A DNA stretch of 19,173 nucleotides. Source: an uncultured Clostridia bacterium (lineage in GTDB: Bacteria > Bacillota > Clostridia > TANB77 > CAG-508). The DNA lies in the NCBI GenBank assembly GCA_934167365.1, contig CAKPKU010000024.1, positions 1 to 19,173 on the forward strand, written 5' to 3'. This document shows, in pieces, positions 1 to 6,270 of this stretch. The translations under genes were made by a program, and so were the position numbers. Each line of letters opens with the position of its first letter. Within the stretch, counting starts at the first letter, position 1. Below the pieces are notes generated by a model that was not told where the DNA came from, did not search any database, and worked only from the letters and a program-made list of their open reading frames with translations.

Positions 1-35
1 TTACATTTATCAACATTATACCATAACTTTTAATG

Positions 36-49
36 TTTGCAAATTAAAA
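36..49. repeat. 14-bp direct repeat, left copy
   Basis: TTTGCAAATTAAAA is found here and again, identical and in the same orientation, at 741-754. The two copies bracket the toxin-antitoxin pair and nothing else. The left copy overlaps the toxin terminator's T-rich tail. It may be a duplication made on insertion or a recombination site; that reading is inference, and AT-rich sequence makes short repeats less informative. Confidence 0.5.
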
Positions 50-77
50 GAACACCTACTTATTTGTAGATGTTCTT
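48..77 (-). terminator. Terminator of the toxin-antitoxin pair
   Basis: Read on the minus strand, AAGAACATCTAC, a 6-nt loop and GTAGGTGTTCTT form a 12-bp stem with one G-U pair, followed by TTTTAATTT. It begins 16 nt after the toxin stop codon, as expected for a rho-independent terminator. T-rich sequence also lies on the other side, so it could work in both directions. Confidence 0.8.
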
Positions 78-93
78 AATTTTATTATCACAT

Positions 94-417
94 TTATTCT
101 TCAATTATTTTTAGATAATTTCTCTTCCCATAAATAGCCCTATAAACGATAACTTGCTTATATTCTTCATCAATATCGTATAAAACAACATAATTATCAA
201 CAGGCAGTTTTCTATAAACCTCATAATTATGTTTTATATGAACTTCCACACATTTATATGGATTTTTCTCTAACGAAAATATTTCCTGTTCAATTTTATT
301 CATTAGATTATTTGCAGCTATTCTATTACATAAATTATTGAATATATAATCATAGATTTCTTCTAATTCCTCTCTTGCTATATCAGTTACTATAACTTCG
401 CAACTATTAATACCCAT
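94..417 (-). CDS. ParE/RelE-family toxin
   Basis: This 107-residue protein has the form of a type II toxin of the ParE/RelE fold. An N-terminal helical stretch (about residues 9-50, with AREELEEIYDYI) precedes the beta-strand core, where YRKLPVDNYVVLYDID and VIVYRAIYGKRNY (about 68-101) match the usual ParE C-terminal strands, including the late basic Tyr-Gly-Lys-Arg segment. RelE members cut mRNA on the ribosome and ParE members poison gyrase; the sequence alone does not say which applies. The ATG start overlaps the end of the antitoxin gene by 11 nt, with GAGAG four nt upstream, so translation is probably coupled to the antitoxin. A terminator follows at once. The pair is self-contained between direct repeats beside a broken sigK, which suggests mobile or acquired DNA. 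Confidence 0.85.
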   Translation of the reverse strand: MGINSCEVIVTDIAREELEEIYDYIFNNLCNRIAANNLMNKIEQEIFSLEKNPYKCVEVHIKHNYEVYRKLPVDNYVVLYDIDEEYKQVIVYRAIYGKRNYLKIIEE

Positions 418-643
418 ATTTCTCTCTCAGACCGTTGAAAACTGTTCTTGCACTATGAACTTTACCTTCCTTATATTGTTTTTTACTTTTTTCAAGTTTA
501 TTTAAAAATATTTCTTTTTCATATTGTTCTAAACTAATCACTATTAAATCTTTTTTATTATCTCTTTTTACAATCATAGGTTCTATATCATCAACTGCAC
601 TAACTGCGTTTTCAAATTCTTTTGCAGTAATTTCTCTTTGCAT
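407..643 (-). CDS. Phd/YefM-like antitoxin
   Basis: This small protein of 78 residues from the preferred start is the upstream partner of the ParE/RelE toxin. The N-terminal part (REITAKEFENAVSAVDD, then MIVKRDNKKDLIVISLEQYE) follows the Phd/YefM pattern: a short helix, then strands ending in a 'nothing but a name and a value' beta hairpin that forms the DNA-binding dimer. The basic, helical C-terminus (about 45-78) would wrap the toxin. A GTG at 652 extends the frame by three codons, but the GAAAGG site at 655-660 is only 2 nt from it and 11 nt from the ATG at 643, so the ATG is chosen. Such antitoxins usually repress their own promoter. Family assignment rests on pattern and context only. 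Confidence 0.75.
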   Translation of the reverse strand: MQREITAKEFENAVSAVDDIEPMIVKRDNKKDLIVISLEQYEKEIFLNKLEKSKKQYKEGKVHSARTVFNGLREKYGY

Positions 644-689
644 ATAAATCACAACCTTTCTATTATTTATATTTTACCATATGTTATTA

Positions 690-698
690 ATTATAACA
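690..698 (-). promoter_or_regulatory. Extended -10 promoter for the antitoxin-toxin pair
   Basis: On the minus strand the sequence reads TGTTATAAT, a perfect extended -10 element (TGnTATAAT), about 46 nt before the antitoxin ATG. No good TTGACA-like -35 lies at the right distance, which is acceptable for an extended -10 promoter. A second, weaker TGGTAAAAT follows closer to the gene. Confidence 0.5.
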
Positions 699-740
699 AT
701 ATAATCGTTGTTTTTGTATTGTTAATCTAATCCAACTATT

Positions 741-754
741 TTTGCAAATTAAAA
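741..754. repeat. 14-bp direct repeat, right copy
   Basis: This is the second copy of TTTGCAAATTAAAA (see 36-49). It lies between the toxin-antitoxin promoter and the broken end of sigK. The flanking bases differ from those of the left copy, so the match is exactly 14 bp. Confidence 0.5.
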
Positions 755-815
755 TGAATTTAAATTGTTTTCTAAAAAAAGTTCCTTCATTTTTTAGCTT
801 GGTTATTTGTTGCCA

Positions 816-1173
816 TTATGTTATCATAGCTTTATCTATACATCTTGAAACATATGTAGCAAGTCTTACTCCCTTTTTATAGTCAAAGCTATCAATTCCT
901 TTTATTAAACCTATTGTGCCTATTGATATTAAATCATCTAGCTCTGCATTATTATTACTATATTTTTTGCATACATGGGCTACTAATCTTAAATTTCTTT
1001 CTATAAGTACTGCCCTTGCTTCTGTATCACCATTTGCAAATAGCTCTAAATATTGCTTTTCTTCATTTGCAGTTAACGGCTCTGGAAATAAGCTGTTTTT
1101 TGATATATATCCGAATCACAAAAAGTGATGTTTGTAAAAACGTTAAGAATCCTGAGATTGAAAGTACTAACAT
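816..1173 (-). pseudogene. sigK: 5' part of sigK, truncated at the skin junction and frameshifted
   Basis: A GGAGG site 7 nt upstream and an ATG at 1173 open a frame starting MLVLSISGFLTFLQ, which resembles a SigK pro-sequence. Near 1111-1116 the reading frame shifts by one base. The other frame then gives GYISKNSLFPEPL, NGDTEARAVLIERNLRLVAH, KKY and DDLISIGTIGLIKGIDSF, and ends GVRLATYVSRCIDKAMIT, stop. This is the sigma-70 region 1.2/2 of the mother-cell sporulation factor SigK. An intact SigK continues after ARCIENEI for about 120 more residues (regions 3 and 4), which are absent. The break after CID corresponds to about codon 112 of Bacillus subtilis sigK, where the skin element splits the gene. 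The frameshift is not in a homopolymer, so decay is more likely than a read error. Activity is unlikely unless both halves are repaired. Confidence 0.8.
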
Positions 1174-1225
1174 CTATATACCTCCATATTTTTCTTATAT
1201 TAAAATATATGTAGATATTTAAATT

Positions 1226-1243
1226 TCTGTGCCTGACCCGCTC
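1226..1243. repeat. REP-like motif (GTGCCTGACCC)
   Basis: The stretch TCTGTGCCTGACCCGCTC is much richer in GC than its surroundings. It resembles a motif I recall from dispersed REP-type repeats linked to Y1 (RAYT-like) transposases in many bacteria. It lies between the end of the surface operon and the sigK fragment. Only one copy is in the window and no paired hairpin arm is evident, so the assignment rests on recall. Confidence 0.35.
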
Positions 1244-1264
1244 TTAATATTTTTAATAATACTA

Positions 1265-1281
1265 TGAATATCCAATATTCA
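1265..1281 (-). terminator. Weak hairpin after the XRE regulator
   Basis: On the minus strand TGAATAT, TGG and ATATTCA form a perfect 7-bp stem with a 3-nt loop directly after the TAG stop of the regulator. The stem is entirely A-T apart from one G-C pair, and what follows is mixed A/T rather than a T-run, so it is a weak or doubtful terminator. Confidence 0.3.
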
Positions 1282-1482
1282 CTAAAATTCAACTTTATAT
1301 AAATCTAATATACTAACTCCTAATCCTTTTGCTATTTTTATCACAACAATAAGAGTTGGCATTTTTTCATTTTGCTCTATATAATTTAAATGTGATCTTG
1401 AAACACCACTTTTTCTTTCTAATGTTGATAAACTCATATTTCGCTTTTCTCTAATTTCTTTTATATTAAATATTACTCTCAT
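1282..1482 (-). CDS. Small XRE-family helix-turn-helix regulator
   Basis: This 66-residue protein is little more than one Cro/C1-type DNA-binding domain. IKEIREKRNMSLSTLERKSG supplies helices 1-2, VSRSHLNYIEQNEKMP (about 27-42) supplies the recognition helix and the turn, and TLIVVIKIAKGLGVSILDLY supplies helices 4-5. Short stand-alone XRE proteins of this sort are common on mobile and conjugative elements and in lantibiotic, toxin or surface operons. Its start codon overlaps the stop of the small membrane peptide as ATGA, so it is translationally coupled to the operon that runs sortase, surface protein, peptide, regulator. It may control that operon; no operator was identified, so this is inference. 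Confidence 0.85.
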   Translation of the reverse strand: MRVIFNIKEIREKRNMSLSTLERKSGVSRSHLNYIEQNEKMPTLIVVIKIAKGLGVSILDLYKVEF

Positions 1483-1574
1483 ATATTGTTATTTGATGCA
1501 ATTATTAAACAATGTAGTAATAGTGATAAAGTACTTCCTACAAACAATCCAATAATAATTCCCACAAAAAACAT
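1479..1574 (-). CDS. 31-residue membrane peptide, DUF3789-like
   Basis: A tiny gene begins with ATG at 1574, the base right after the stop codon of the LPRTG surface protein. An AAAGGAG site lies 6 nt upstream, inside the last codons of that gene. It encodes MFFVGIIIGLFVGSTLSLLL followed by HCLIIASNNNI. The first 25 residues form one membrane-spanning helix with spaced glycines, and the tail is short and polar. The pattern (Met-Phe, Val-Gly-x3-Gly-x3-Gly, leucines, Cys) resembles the DUF3789 family of very small Firmicute membrane peptides, often found on mobile elements and of unknown function. The stop TGA overlaps the XRE start codon. Tight coupling on both sides argues that it is translated. 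Confidence 0.65.
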   Translation of the reverse strand: MFFVGIIIGLFVGSTLSLLLHCLIIASNNNI

Positions 1575-3239
1575 TTACTTCTCCTTTCTTGCGAATCTAT
1601 TTGATTTAAAAATTACTGTAAATCCCATAAAACATGTTCCTAATAAATAATTATTTATATCTAGCTCTCCTGTTCGTGGTAATTTTTCTATTTTCTCCGC
1701 TTCTTTCTTCTTATTTTTGAAAGTTAATGTTTTACATTCCCCTTCATTTAAGGTAATAGTTACAATTTCATCAGATCTAATATATCCATCCACTGTTTCA
1801 AGCTCTTTTACAATATATTTATAACCTACTGATAAATCATTAATTTGTGCTTCACCATTTTCATCAGTAACGACTTGATTAATACATTCATTATTATCAT
1901 TATAAATTCCAAACTTAACACCTGCAATTTTAATATTCTCATCATTTGCATCAACCTTTACTATTCGTATGCTTCCCTTTTTTTGCTCATTTTCTATAAC
2001 AACTTTTTTACACTCATTATATTCAACTTTAATATTAAAATCTTTATTATTTATAACATACTTTTCTGGAGCCTTGATTTCTTTAAGAATTATATTCCCT
2101 TGAATAATATTATCAATTGTAATCATTCCATTCTCATTTGTCTCAAATACACCAATTTCTGTACCATCTTCATATTTTGCCAAAAACTGAACACCACTTA
2201 TTGGAAGCTTAGTATCTTTATCAATTTTTACAATTTGAATTTTTGAATTTCGAGATTTGATAAACACATCTGTTGATGCATTTATATTATCACTATACAT
2301 ATCACAACATAACATATAATTTTGATAATTGCCTATTTTACATTTTCCATAATATATTGGGTAATTTTTACATACACCGCTTATATGTATTTTACCATTT
2401 ATATCATCCTTAATGGATTCTTTAGGAATCATTAATTTAAATTCTTCCCTTCCTGAAAATTCTTCTTGTAAATTTCCTGATAAATTGCATATATATGAGC
2501 CTTCTGGGAATCCATCTATACTAGTAACTTTATAATCACGGCATTCAAATTTTGATGTGACCATAAATGTTTTTGAATAATAACTTTTATTAATGTTGTC
2601 TTCAGAAAAATCACTTGATTCACATACTGACAAAAGATCATTATATTGCAGATTTTCTTTTCCATTATATCCTTTATCAACTAAATTACATATGGCATCT
2701 ATTACTTTAGTACCTCTTCTTTGTATATCCTCTAATTTTTCTCCTTCCACTTTGTCTTGACCTGCTCTATATAAATTTCGTATATCATCAACAGAATTTG
2801 ATCTTAATATTGCATAAGAAGCCATTTTGGTTGCTAAATATGCATCTTCTTCAGTTTCTACTCCTAGATCTGTTGGACTTTTATATGGATACCCATTAAT
2901 ATATACCCTCCATAGCCTCTCATCTGATAATAAACTATCTATTTGAACATCATAACCTGATTGCTCTCCTGAAATCCAACCAATACCTTTTAAATTTGGA
3001 TCTATACAATATGCAATTTTTTTGTTTCCTTGTTCATCATTATAATATGTTATACTATATGTAACATATATCCATTCTGAACCGTTCCATCTTTGAATTG
3101 AATAAAAACCTTTATTTGCTCTTTCTAAATATTTCGTATCACCAATAGATACTGCTTGTACATTTTTTGAAAATATTATACTTTGAAAAAGTATAATACT
3201 TAATGCACATATACTAAATAATAATTTTAATTTTTTCAT
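1575..3239 (-). CDS. LPRTG surface protein with thioester-like and two Cna-B/SpaA domains
   Basis: This 554-residue protein is exported and anchored to the cell wall. Residues 1-29 are a signal peptide ending NVQA. Residues about 34-320 resemble a thioester (TED) adhesin domain: Cys78 sits in YCIDP, and the later signature is LATKMASYAI, with Lys138 where Gln normally closes the Cys-Gln bond. Two prealbumin-like Cna-B/SpaA domains follow (about 334-417 and 424-508). Each has a Lys near its start (IVKID, IVKVD) and a late Glu (LKEIKAPE, VKELETVDGY), as used for internal isopeptide bonds. LPRTG at 520-524, a hydrophobic helix and the basic tail KSNRFARKEK form the sorting signal. The neighbouring sortase is the likely anchoring enzyme. 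No good ribosome binding site lies close to the ATG; an AAGGAG sits 42 nt upstream. Confidence 0.85.
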   Translation of the reverse strand: MKKLKLLFSICALSIILFQSIIFSKNVQAVSIGDTKYLERANKGFYSIQRWNGSEWIYVTYSITYYNDEQGNKKIAYCIDPNLKGIGWISGEQSGYDVQIDSLLSDERLWRVYINGYPYKSPTDLGVETEEDAYLATKMASYAILRSNSVDDIRNLYRAGQDKVEGEKLEDIQRRGTKVIDAICNLVDKGYNGKENLQYNDLLSVCESSDFSEDNINKSYYSKTFMVTSKFECRDYKVTSIDGFPEGSYICNLSGNLQEEFSGREEFKLMIPKESIKDDINGKIHISGVCKNYPIYYGKCKIGNYQNYMLCCDMYSDNINASTDVFIKSRNSKIQIVKIDKDTKLPISGVQFLAKYEDGTEIGVFETNENGMITIDNIIQGNIILKEIKAPEKYVINNKDFNIKVEYNECKKVVIENEQKKGSIRIVKVDANDENIKIAGVKFGIYNDNNECINQVVTDENGEAQINDLSVGYKYIVKELETVDGYIRSDEIVTITLNEGECKTLTFKNKKKEAEKIEKLPRTGELDINNYLLGTCFMGFTVIFKSNRFARKEK

Positions 3240-3342
3240 ATTTTTTTCTCATATAAACTTTATTATAGATTATACGAATTCTCCTTTATATATTTAAGTT
3301 TTTGAAAGGTCCCCTATAAACCTTATATTTATATAAATTCTA

Positions 3343-3981
3343 TCAACACTTTTTTTCACTTGCTTTTACACATAATCTATATGTTGGATTATTTGTAATA
3401 CAGGTTACTAATGTAAGTGTATTATCTTTCGTATCTTTTAAAATAGACAAATTATCTTCAGATATTTGTTCTATTTTACTAACCACATATATTCGTGTTC
3501 CTAATTTTGTTTGATATATAATTTCATCACCTAAATTTAGTTTATTTAAATTTTCAAAATAATGAGCATATGTTCCTCTATTATGTGCTGCTAAACCTAC
3601 ATTTCCACACCAATATTTTGTTGATGTAAAATGCCCTACTGATCTTTTTAAAATTTCGGAATTTGTTCCATCTTGTATTGGAGCTTCGAGATTAATTTGT
3701 GGTATTTTTATTTTACCTATAACATTGTTATTGCTAGATATTTTATCCACAGAAGACAGCTCTTGTTTTAATAATAATTCTTGTGTATTTACATATTTCT
3801 CATTATTATTGGATAGATCATTATTCACAACTTCTTCTGAAATGATTGTATTTGCTAAATTTAACAAAGTTTCTTCACTTATTTTATTTACATTTTTAAT
3901 ATGTAAATATATAAATAAAGAGCTAATAATAATTATTATTAAAAGAACACTGAATACATATTTCAATGCTTTTTTTCTCAA
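3343..3981 (-). CDS. Class D-like sortase
   Basis: This 212-residue sortase joins LPXTG proteins to the peptidoglycan or to each other. It has an N-terminal membrane anchor (about residues 7-27), a linker of about 60 residues, and the beta-barrel catalytic domain from IGKIKIPQINLEAPIQDG (88) onward. The catalytic residues are clear: His133 in LAAHNRG, Cys194 in LTLVTCITN and Arg202 in YRLCV. The TLTLVTC and short C-terminus suit class D better than A or B. The start is TTG at 3981, supported by AGGAGGTG 5-7 nt upstream. It is the first gene of the operon, with a promoter at 4061-4089 and the LPRTG protein next, about 100 nt downstream. In that gap AAGGT, a 9-nt loop and ACCTT could fold into a weak hairpin that tunes expression. 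Confidence 0.93.
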   Translation of the reverse strand: MRKKALKYVFSVLLIIIIISSLFIYLHIKNVNKISEETLLNLANTIISEEVVNNDLSNNNEKYVNTQELLLKQELSSVDKISSNNNVIGKIKIPQINLEAPIQDGTNSEILKRSVGHFTSTKYWCGNVGLAAHNRGTYAHYFENLNKLNLGDEIIYQTKLGTRIYVVSKIEQISEDNLSILKDTKDNTLTLVTCITNNPTYRLCVKASEKKC

Positions 3982-4060
3982 TATTTCACCTCCTGCTTAA
4001 GATTAAATTTTCTTGGAAATTTTTAAGAATAAAAATTTTTGAATAAAAATCACATTAACT

Positions 4061-4089
4061 ATACTAATGCCTTAAGACTAAAAAGTCAA
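4061..4089 (-). promoter_or_regulatory. Promoter of the sortase operon
   Basis: On the minus strand TTGACT (4089-4084) and TAGTAT (4066-4061) are separated by 17 bp, a good sigma-A arrangement about 80 nt before the sortase start. The -35 box also pairs with AGTCAA (4099-4104) in a small inverted repeat, and two GACTAAAAA direct repeats lie here. A regulator could bind there, but none is known. Confidence 0.6.
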
Positions 4090-4105
4090 CTATTTTTCAT
4101 TGACT

Positions 4106-4144
4106 AAAAAACACATATTTCGACACTTCGAATTTCTCATATGT
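4106..4144 (-). terminator. Terminator of dprA
   Basis: On the minus strand an outer stem ACATAT/ATATGT encloses an inner TTCGA-AGTG-TCGAA stem-loop, followed by TTTTTT. It starts 9 nt after the dprA stop codon and separates dprA from the sortase promoter. Confidence 0.65.
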
Positions 4145-4152
4145 CTAAATTG

Positions 4153-5013
4153 TTATCTTATAATATCATCAATACAAGTCAAAATATTAGCACCATCTTT
4201 AATAAGTTGATTTGTTCCCAAAGAATTATAAGAATTGATATTTCCAGGAACCGCCCAAACATCTTTACCTTGATTTATTGCATAATCTGCTGTTATTAAT
4301 GCTCCACTCTTTTTAGTAGCTTCAATAACAATTACTGCATCTGATAAACCACTAATAATTCTATTCCTTCTTGGAAAATTATCACATTCAGGTTTTGTTC
4401 CTATAACATATTCCGAAATTATAGCTCCTCCAGAACACAATATTTTTTCAGCTAATTTAATATTTTCTTTTGGATATATTATATCTAATCCATTTCCCAT
4501 AACTGCATAAGTTTTAGAATTATTTACAAGCGCACTAGTATGTGCAATACTATCAACACCTCTAGCCAAACCGCTAATTATATTAACATGCCTTTTGGCA
4601 AGTTCCATAGAAAAATATTTAGTACTTTTTTTACCATATACGCTTACATTTCTAGATCCAACAATTGCAACAGATTCGTTATTAATACAATCTATATTAC
4701 CTTTTACATATATACATTTTGGTCTATTTTCAATATATCTTAATTTTTGCGGATATTGTATATCATCATAAGATATAATTTTAATATTATTATTTTCCAT
4801 ATAATTAGCAATTTTTTGAATTTTTCTTTTATACTCAATATTTAGCAAATCTTTATATTTTTGCTTTGTTAGCCATATATTTTTTTCGAGTTCACTTGGT
4901 GTTATATCCCATATTTTATTTAAGCTTTTATATGTATTTAATAATTTTTTTAAATCTCCATAGGTAATAGATTTCATTTGTGACAGCCATATCATATATT
5001 CATTTTTTTCCAT
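4153..5013 (-). CDS. dprA: DNA-processing protein DprA (Smf)
   Basis: DprA binds incoming single-stranded DNA in natural transformation and loads RecA onto it. This 286-residue copy has an N-terminal helical region (1-70) and then the Rossmann-like core: YPQKLRYIENRPKCIYVKG (88-105), VAIVGSRNVSVYG (115-127), ISGLARGVDSIAH (146-158), VMGNGLDIIYPKEN (171-184), FPRRNRIISGLS (213-224), EATKKSGALITA and WAVPGNINSYNSLGTNQLI (253-271). It ends after DDIIR, so it lacks the C-terminal winged-helix (DML1-type) domain of the longer, about 360-residue members. The start at 5013 follows AAAGGGG at 11 nt. In many genomes dprA sits beside topA; here it stands alone with its own terminator, downstream of a hairpin-rich gap. 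Confidence 0.95.
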   Translation of the reverse strand: MEKNEYMIWLSQMKSITYGDLKKLLNTYKSLNKIWDITPSELEKNIWLTKQKYKDLLNIEYKRKIQKIANYMENNNIKIISYDDIQYPQKLRYIENRPKCIYVKGNIDCINNESVAIVGSRNVSVYGKKSTKYFSMELAKRHVNIISGLARGVDSIAHTSALVNNSKTYAVMGNGLDIIYPKENIKLAEKILCSGGAIISEYVIGTKPECDNFPRRNRIISGLSDAVIVIEATKKSGALITADYAINQGKDVWAVPGNINSYNSLGTNQLIKDGANILTCIDDIIR

Positions 5014-5400
5014 AAATAAATTTTCCCCTTTCTTAATAATTGTACAATTTAATATTTTTTGTTTCTAAAGCCTCATAAAAACAAAAACCTTTTTTTAATT
5101 ATAATTTGCTTTAATAATTTATACGACAAAGTATTGATTATGTAGTAGTTTTACATGCATTTTTTCATTATAGCAAAAGAAAATAGGAGTTCAATTATAA
5201 AAATTGTCCCCCTATTATTTTTGCTCAAATCATTATAACATGAGCAGATTTAAATTAATAATCAATACAATTAAGATATATAATCTTAATTTTTTAACCC
5301 TTAAAAATAAAGGGTGTATAATAGTAATCTATTGATTACTAATTTTATTATATCCATTTTGATTCCTATTATTCAATTTGTCAATAAAAAGCTGTTGACA
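5014..5400. other. Intergenic region rich in stem-loops between folD and dprA
   Basis: This 387-bp gap has no convincing gene. It holds at least six small inverted repeats: 5182-5216 (AATAGG/CCTATT enclosing CAATT/AATTG), 5222-5246 (TGCTCA/TGAGCA), 5269-5291 (AATTAAGAT/ATCTTAATT), 5297-5315 (ACCCTT/AAGGGT), 5323-5340 (AGTAATC/GATTACT) and 5379-5400 (TGTCAA/TTGACA). A possible weak minus-strand promoter (TTGAAT, 18 bp, TATAAT) near 5350-5375 would send a long structured leader toward dprA. The region may be a leader, a small RNA or repeat debris; no known riboswitch was recognised. Confidence 0.4.
5182..5216. repeat. Imperfect hairpin with a GTCCCCC motif, REP-like
   Basis: AATAGG pairs with CCTATT and the inner CAATT pairs with AATTG around ATAAA. 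The right side reads AATTGTCCCCC, close to the AACYGTCCC motif of the element between groES and groEL. T-rich sequence flanks both sides, so it could also serve as a terminator for folD. Family assignment is inference. Confidence 0.35.
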
Positions 5401-6246
5401 TTATTTTACATTTTTTGCAGCTTTTACTACATTTGTCATTAGCATAGCAATAGTCATTGGACCAACTCCTCCTGGTACTGGAGTTATATATGATGCTTTT
5501 TTACTAACATTATCAAAATCGACATCACCAGTTATTTTGCCTTCATCAGTTCTATTAATTCCTACATCTATTACAATAGCTCCATCTTTAATCATATCTG
5601 CTTTTAGAAATCCTGGTTTTCCTAATGCCGCAATTACAATATCTGCTTTTTTTGTTATTTCATTTATATTTTCAGTTTTTGAATGGCAAATAGTAACTGT
5701 CGCATTTTTAGAAAGTAAGCATTGTGCAAGTGGTTTACCTACTATATTACTCCTTCCAATCACAACTGCATTTTTTCCTTCTATATCAATTCCATATTCT
5801 TCAAACATTTTCATTACTCCAAAAGGTGTGCATGAAATAAAAGTATCTTGTCCAATAACAAGTTTTCCAACATTTATTGGATTAAAACCATCAACATCTT
5901 TATTATAATTAATTCTATTAAAGGCTTTATTTATATCTAAATGTTTTGGAATTGGGCTTTGTAATAAAATTCCATGTATATCCTGTCTATTATTTAGTTC
6001 ATCAATAATTGATAATAACTCATCCATTTCAATATCAGCATTTAATAAATGCTCTTCATATTGAATTCCAACCTCTTCACAAGCTTTACTTTTATTTTTT
6101 ACATATACTTTGGATGCTTTATCATCTCCAACCATTATTACTGCTAATTTCGGATTAATTCCCATATCTTTTAATTTAATAACTTCATCTTTTAGCTCTA
6201 GTCTTACTTTTTTAGCTAAATTTTTACCATCGATTATATTTGCCAT
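5401..6246 (-). CDS. folD: Bifunctional methylene-THF dehydrogenase/cyclohydrolase FolD
   Basis: FolD interconverts 5,10-methylene-THF and 10-formyl-THF in the cytoplasm, giving one-carbon units for purines and NADPH. From the ATG at 6246 it has 281 residues, normal for the family. Visible motifs are YVKNKSKACEEVG (48-60, with the catalytic Tyr48 and Lys52), LLQSPIPKHLD (94-104), KDVDGFNPINVGKL (116-129), the NADP-binding GRSNIVGKPLAQCLL (164-178) and TPVPGGVGPMT (255-265). A GTG at 6255 in frame is rejected because it overlaps the TAGGAG site, which is 8 nt from the ATG. It is the last gene of the run thyX-like, dxs, ylmH, folD, 24 nt after ylmH. A thymidylate synthase upstream in the same run uses FolD's substrate. 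Confidence 0.97.
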   Translation of the reverse strand: MANIIDGKNLAKKVRLELKDEVIKLKDMGINPKLAVIMVGDDKASKVYVKNKSKACEEVGIQYEEHLLNADIEMDELLSIIDELNNRQDIHGILLQSPIPKHLDINKAFNRINYNKDVDGFNPINVGKLVIGQDTFISCTPFGVMKMFEEYGIDIEGKNAVVIGRSNIVGKPLAQCLLSKNATVTICHSKTENINEITKKADIVIAALGKPGFLKADMIKDGAIVIDVGINRTDEGKITGDVDFDNVSKKASYITPVPGGVGPMTIAMLMTNVVKAAKNVK

Positions 6247-6270
6247 TTCTTTCACTCCTAAAATTTATAT

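Noticed and set aside
94..652. New antiphage or defence system at the left edge
   Set aside because: The two proteins fit an ordinary ParE/Phd-type toxin-antitoxin pair with no further defence gene beside them.
916..1222. Two plus-strand frames over the sigK fragment
   Set aside because: They are antisense to clear SigK sequence and have no ribosome site or family match.
1845..2246. Plus-strand open frame of 133 codons inside the surface-protein gene
   Set aside because: It lies opposite a well-supported gene, is low-complexity (Ile/Asn/Phe-rich) and has no ribosome site; AT-rich antisense frames are expected.
5537..5908. Plus-strand open frame opposite folD
   Set aside because: It is antisense to a clear FolD with all motifs and has no recognisable domain; a shadow frame.
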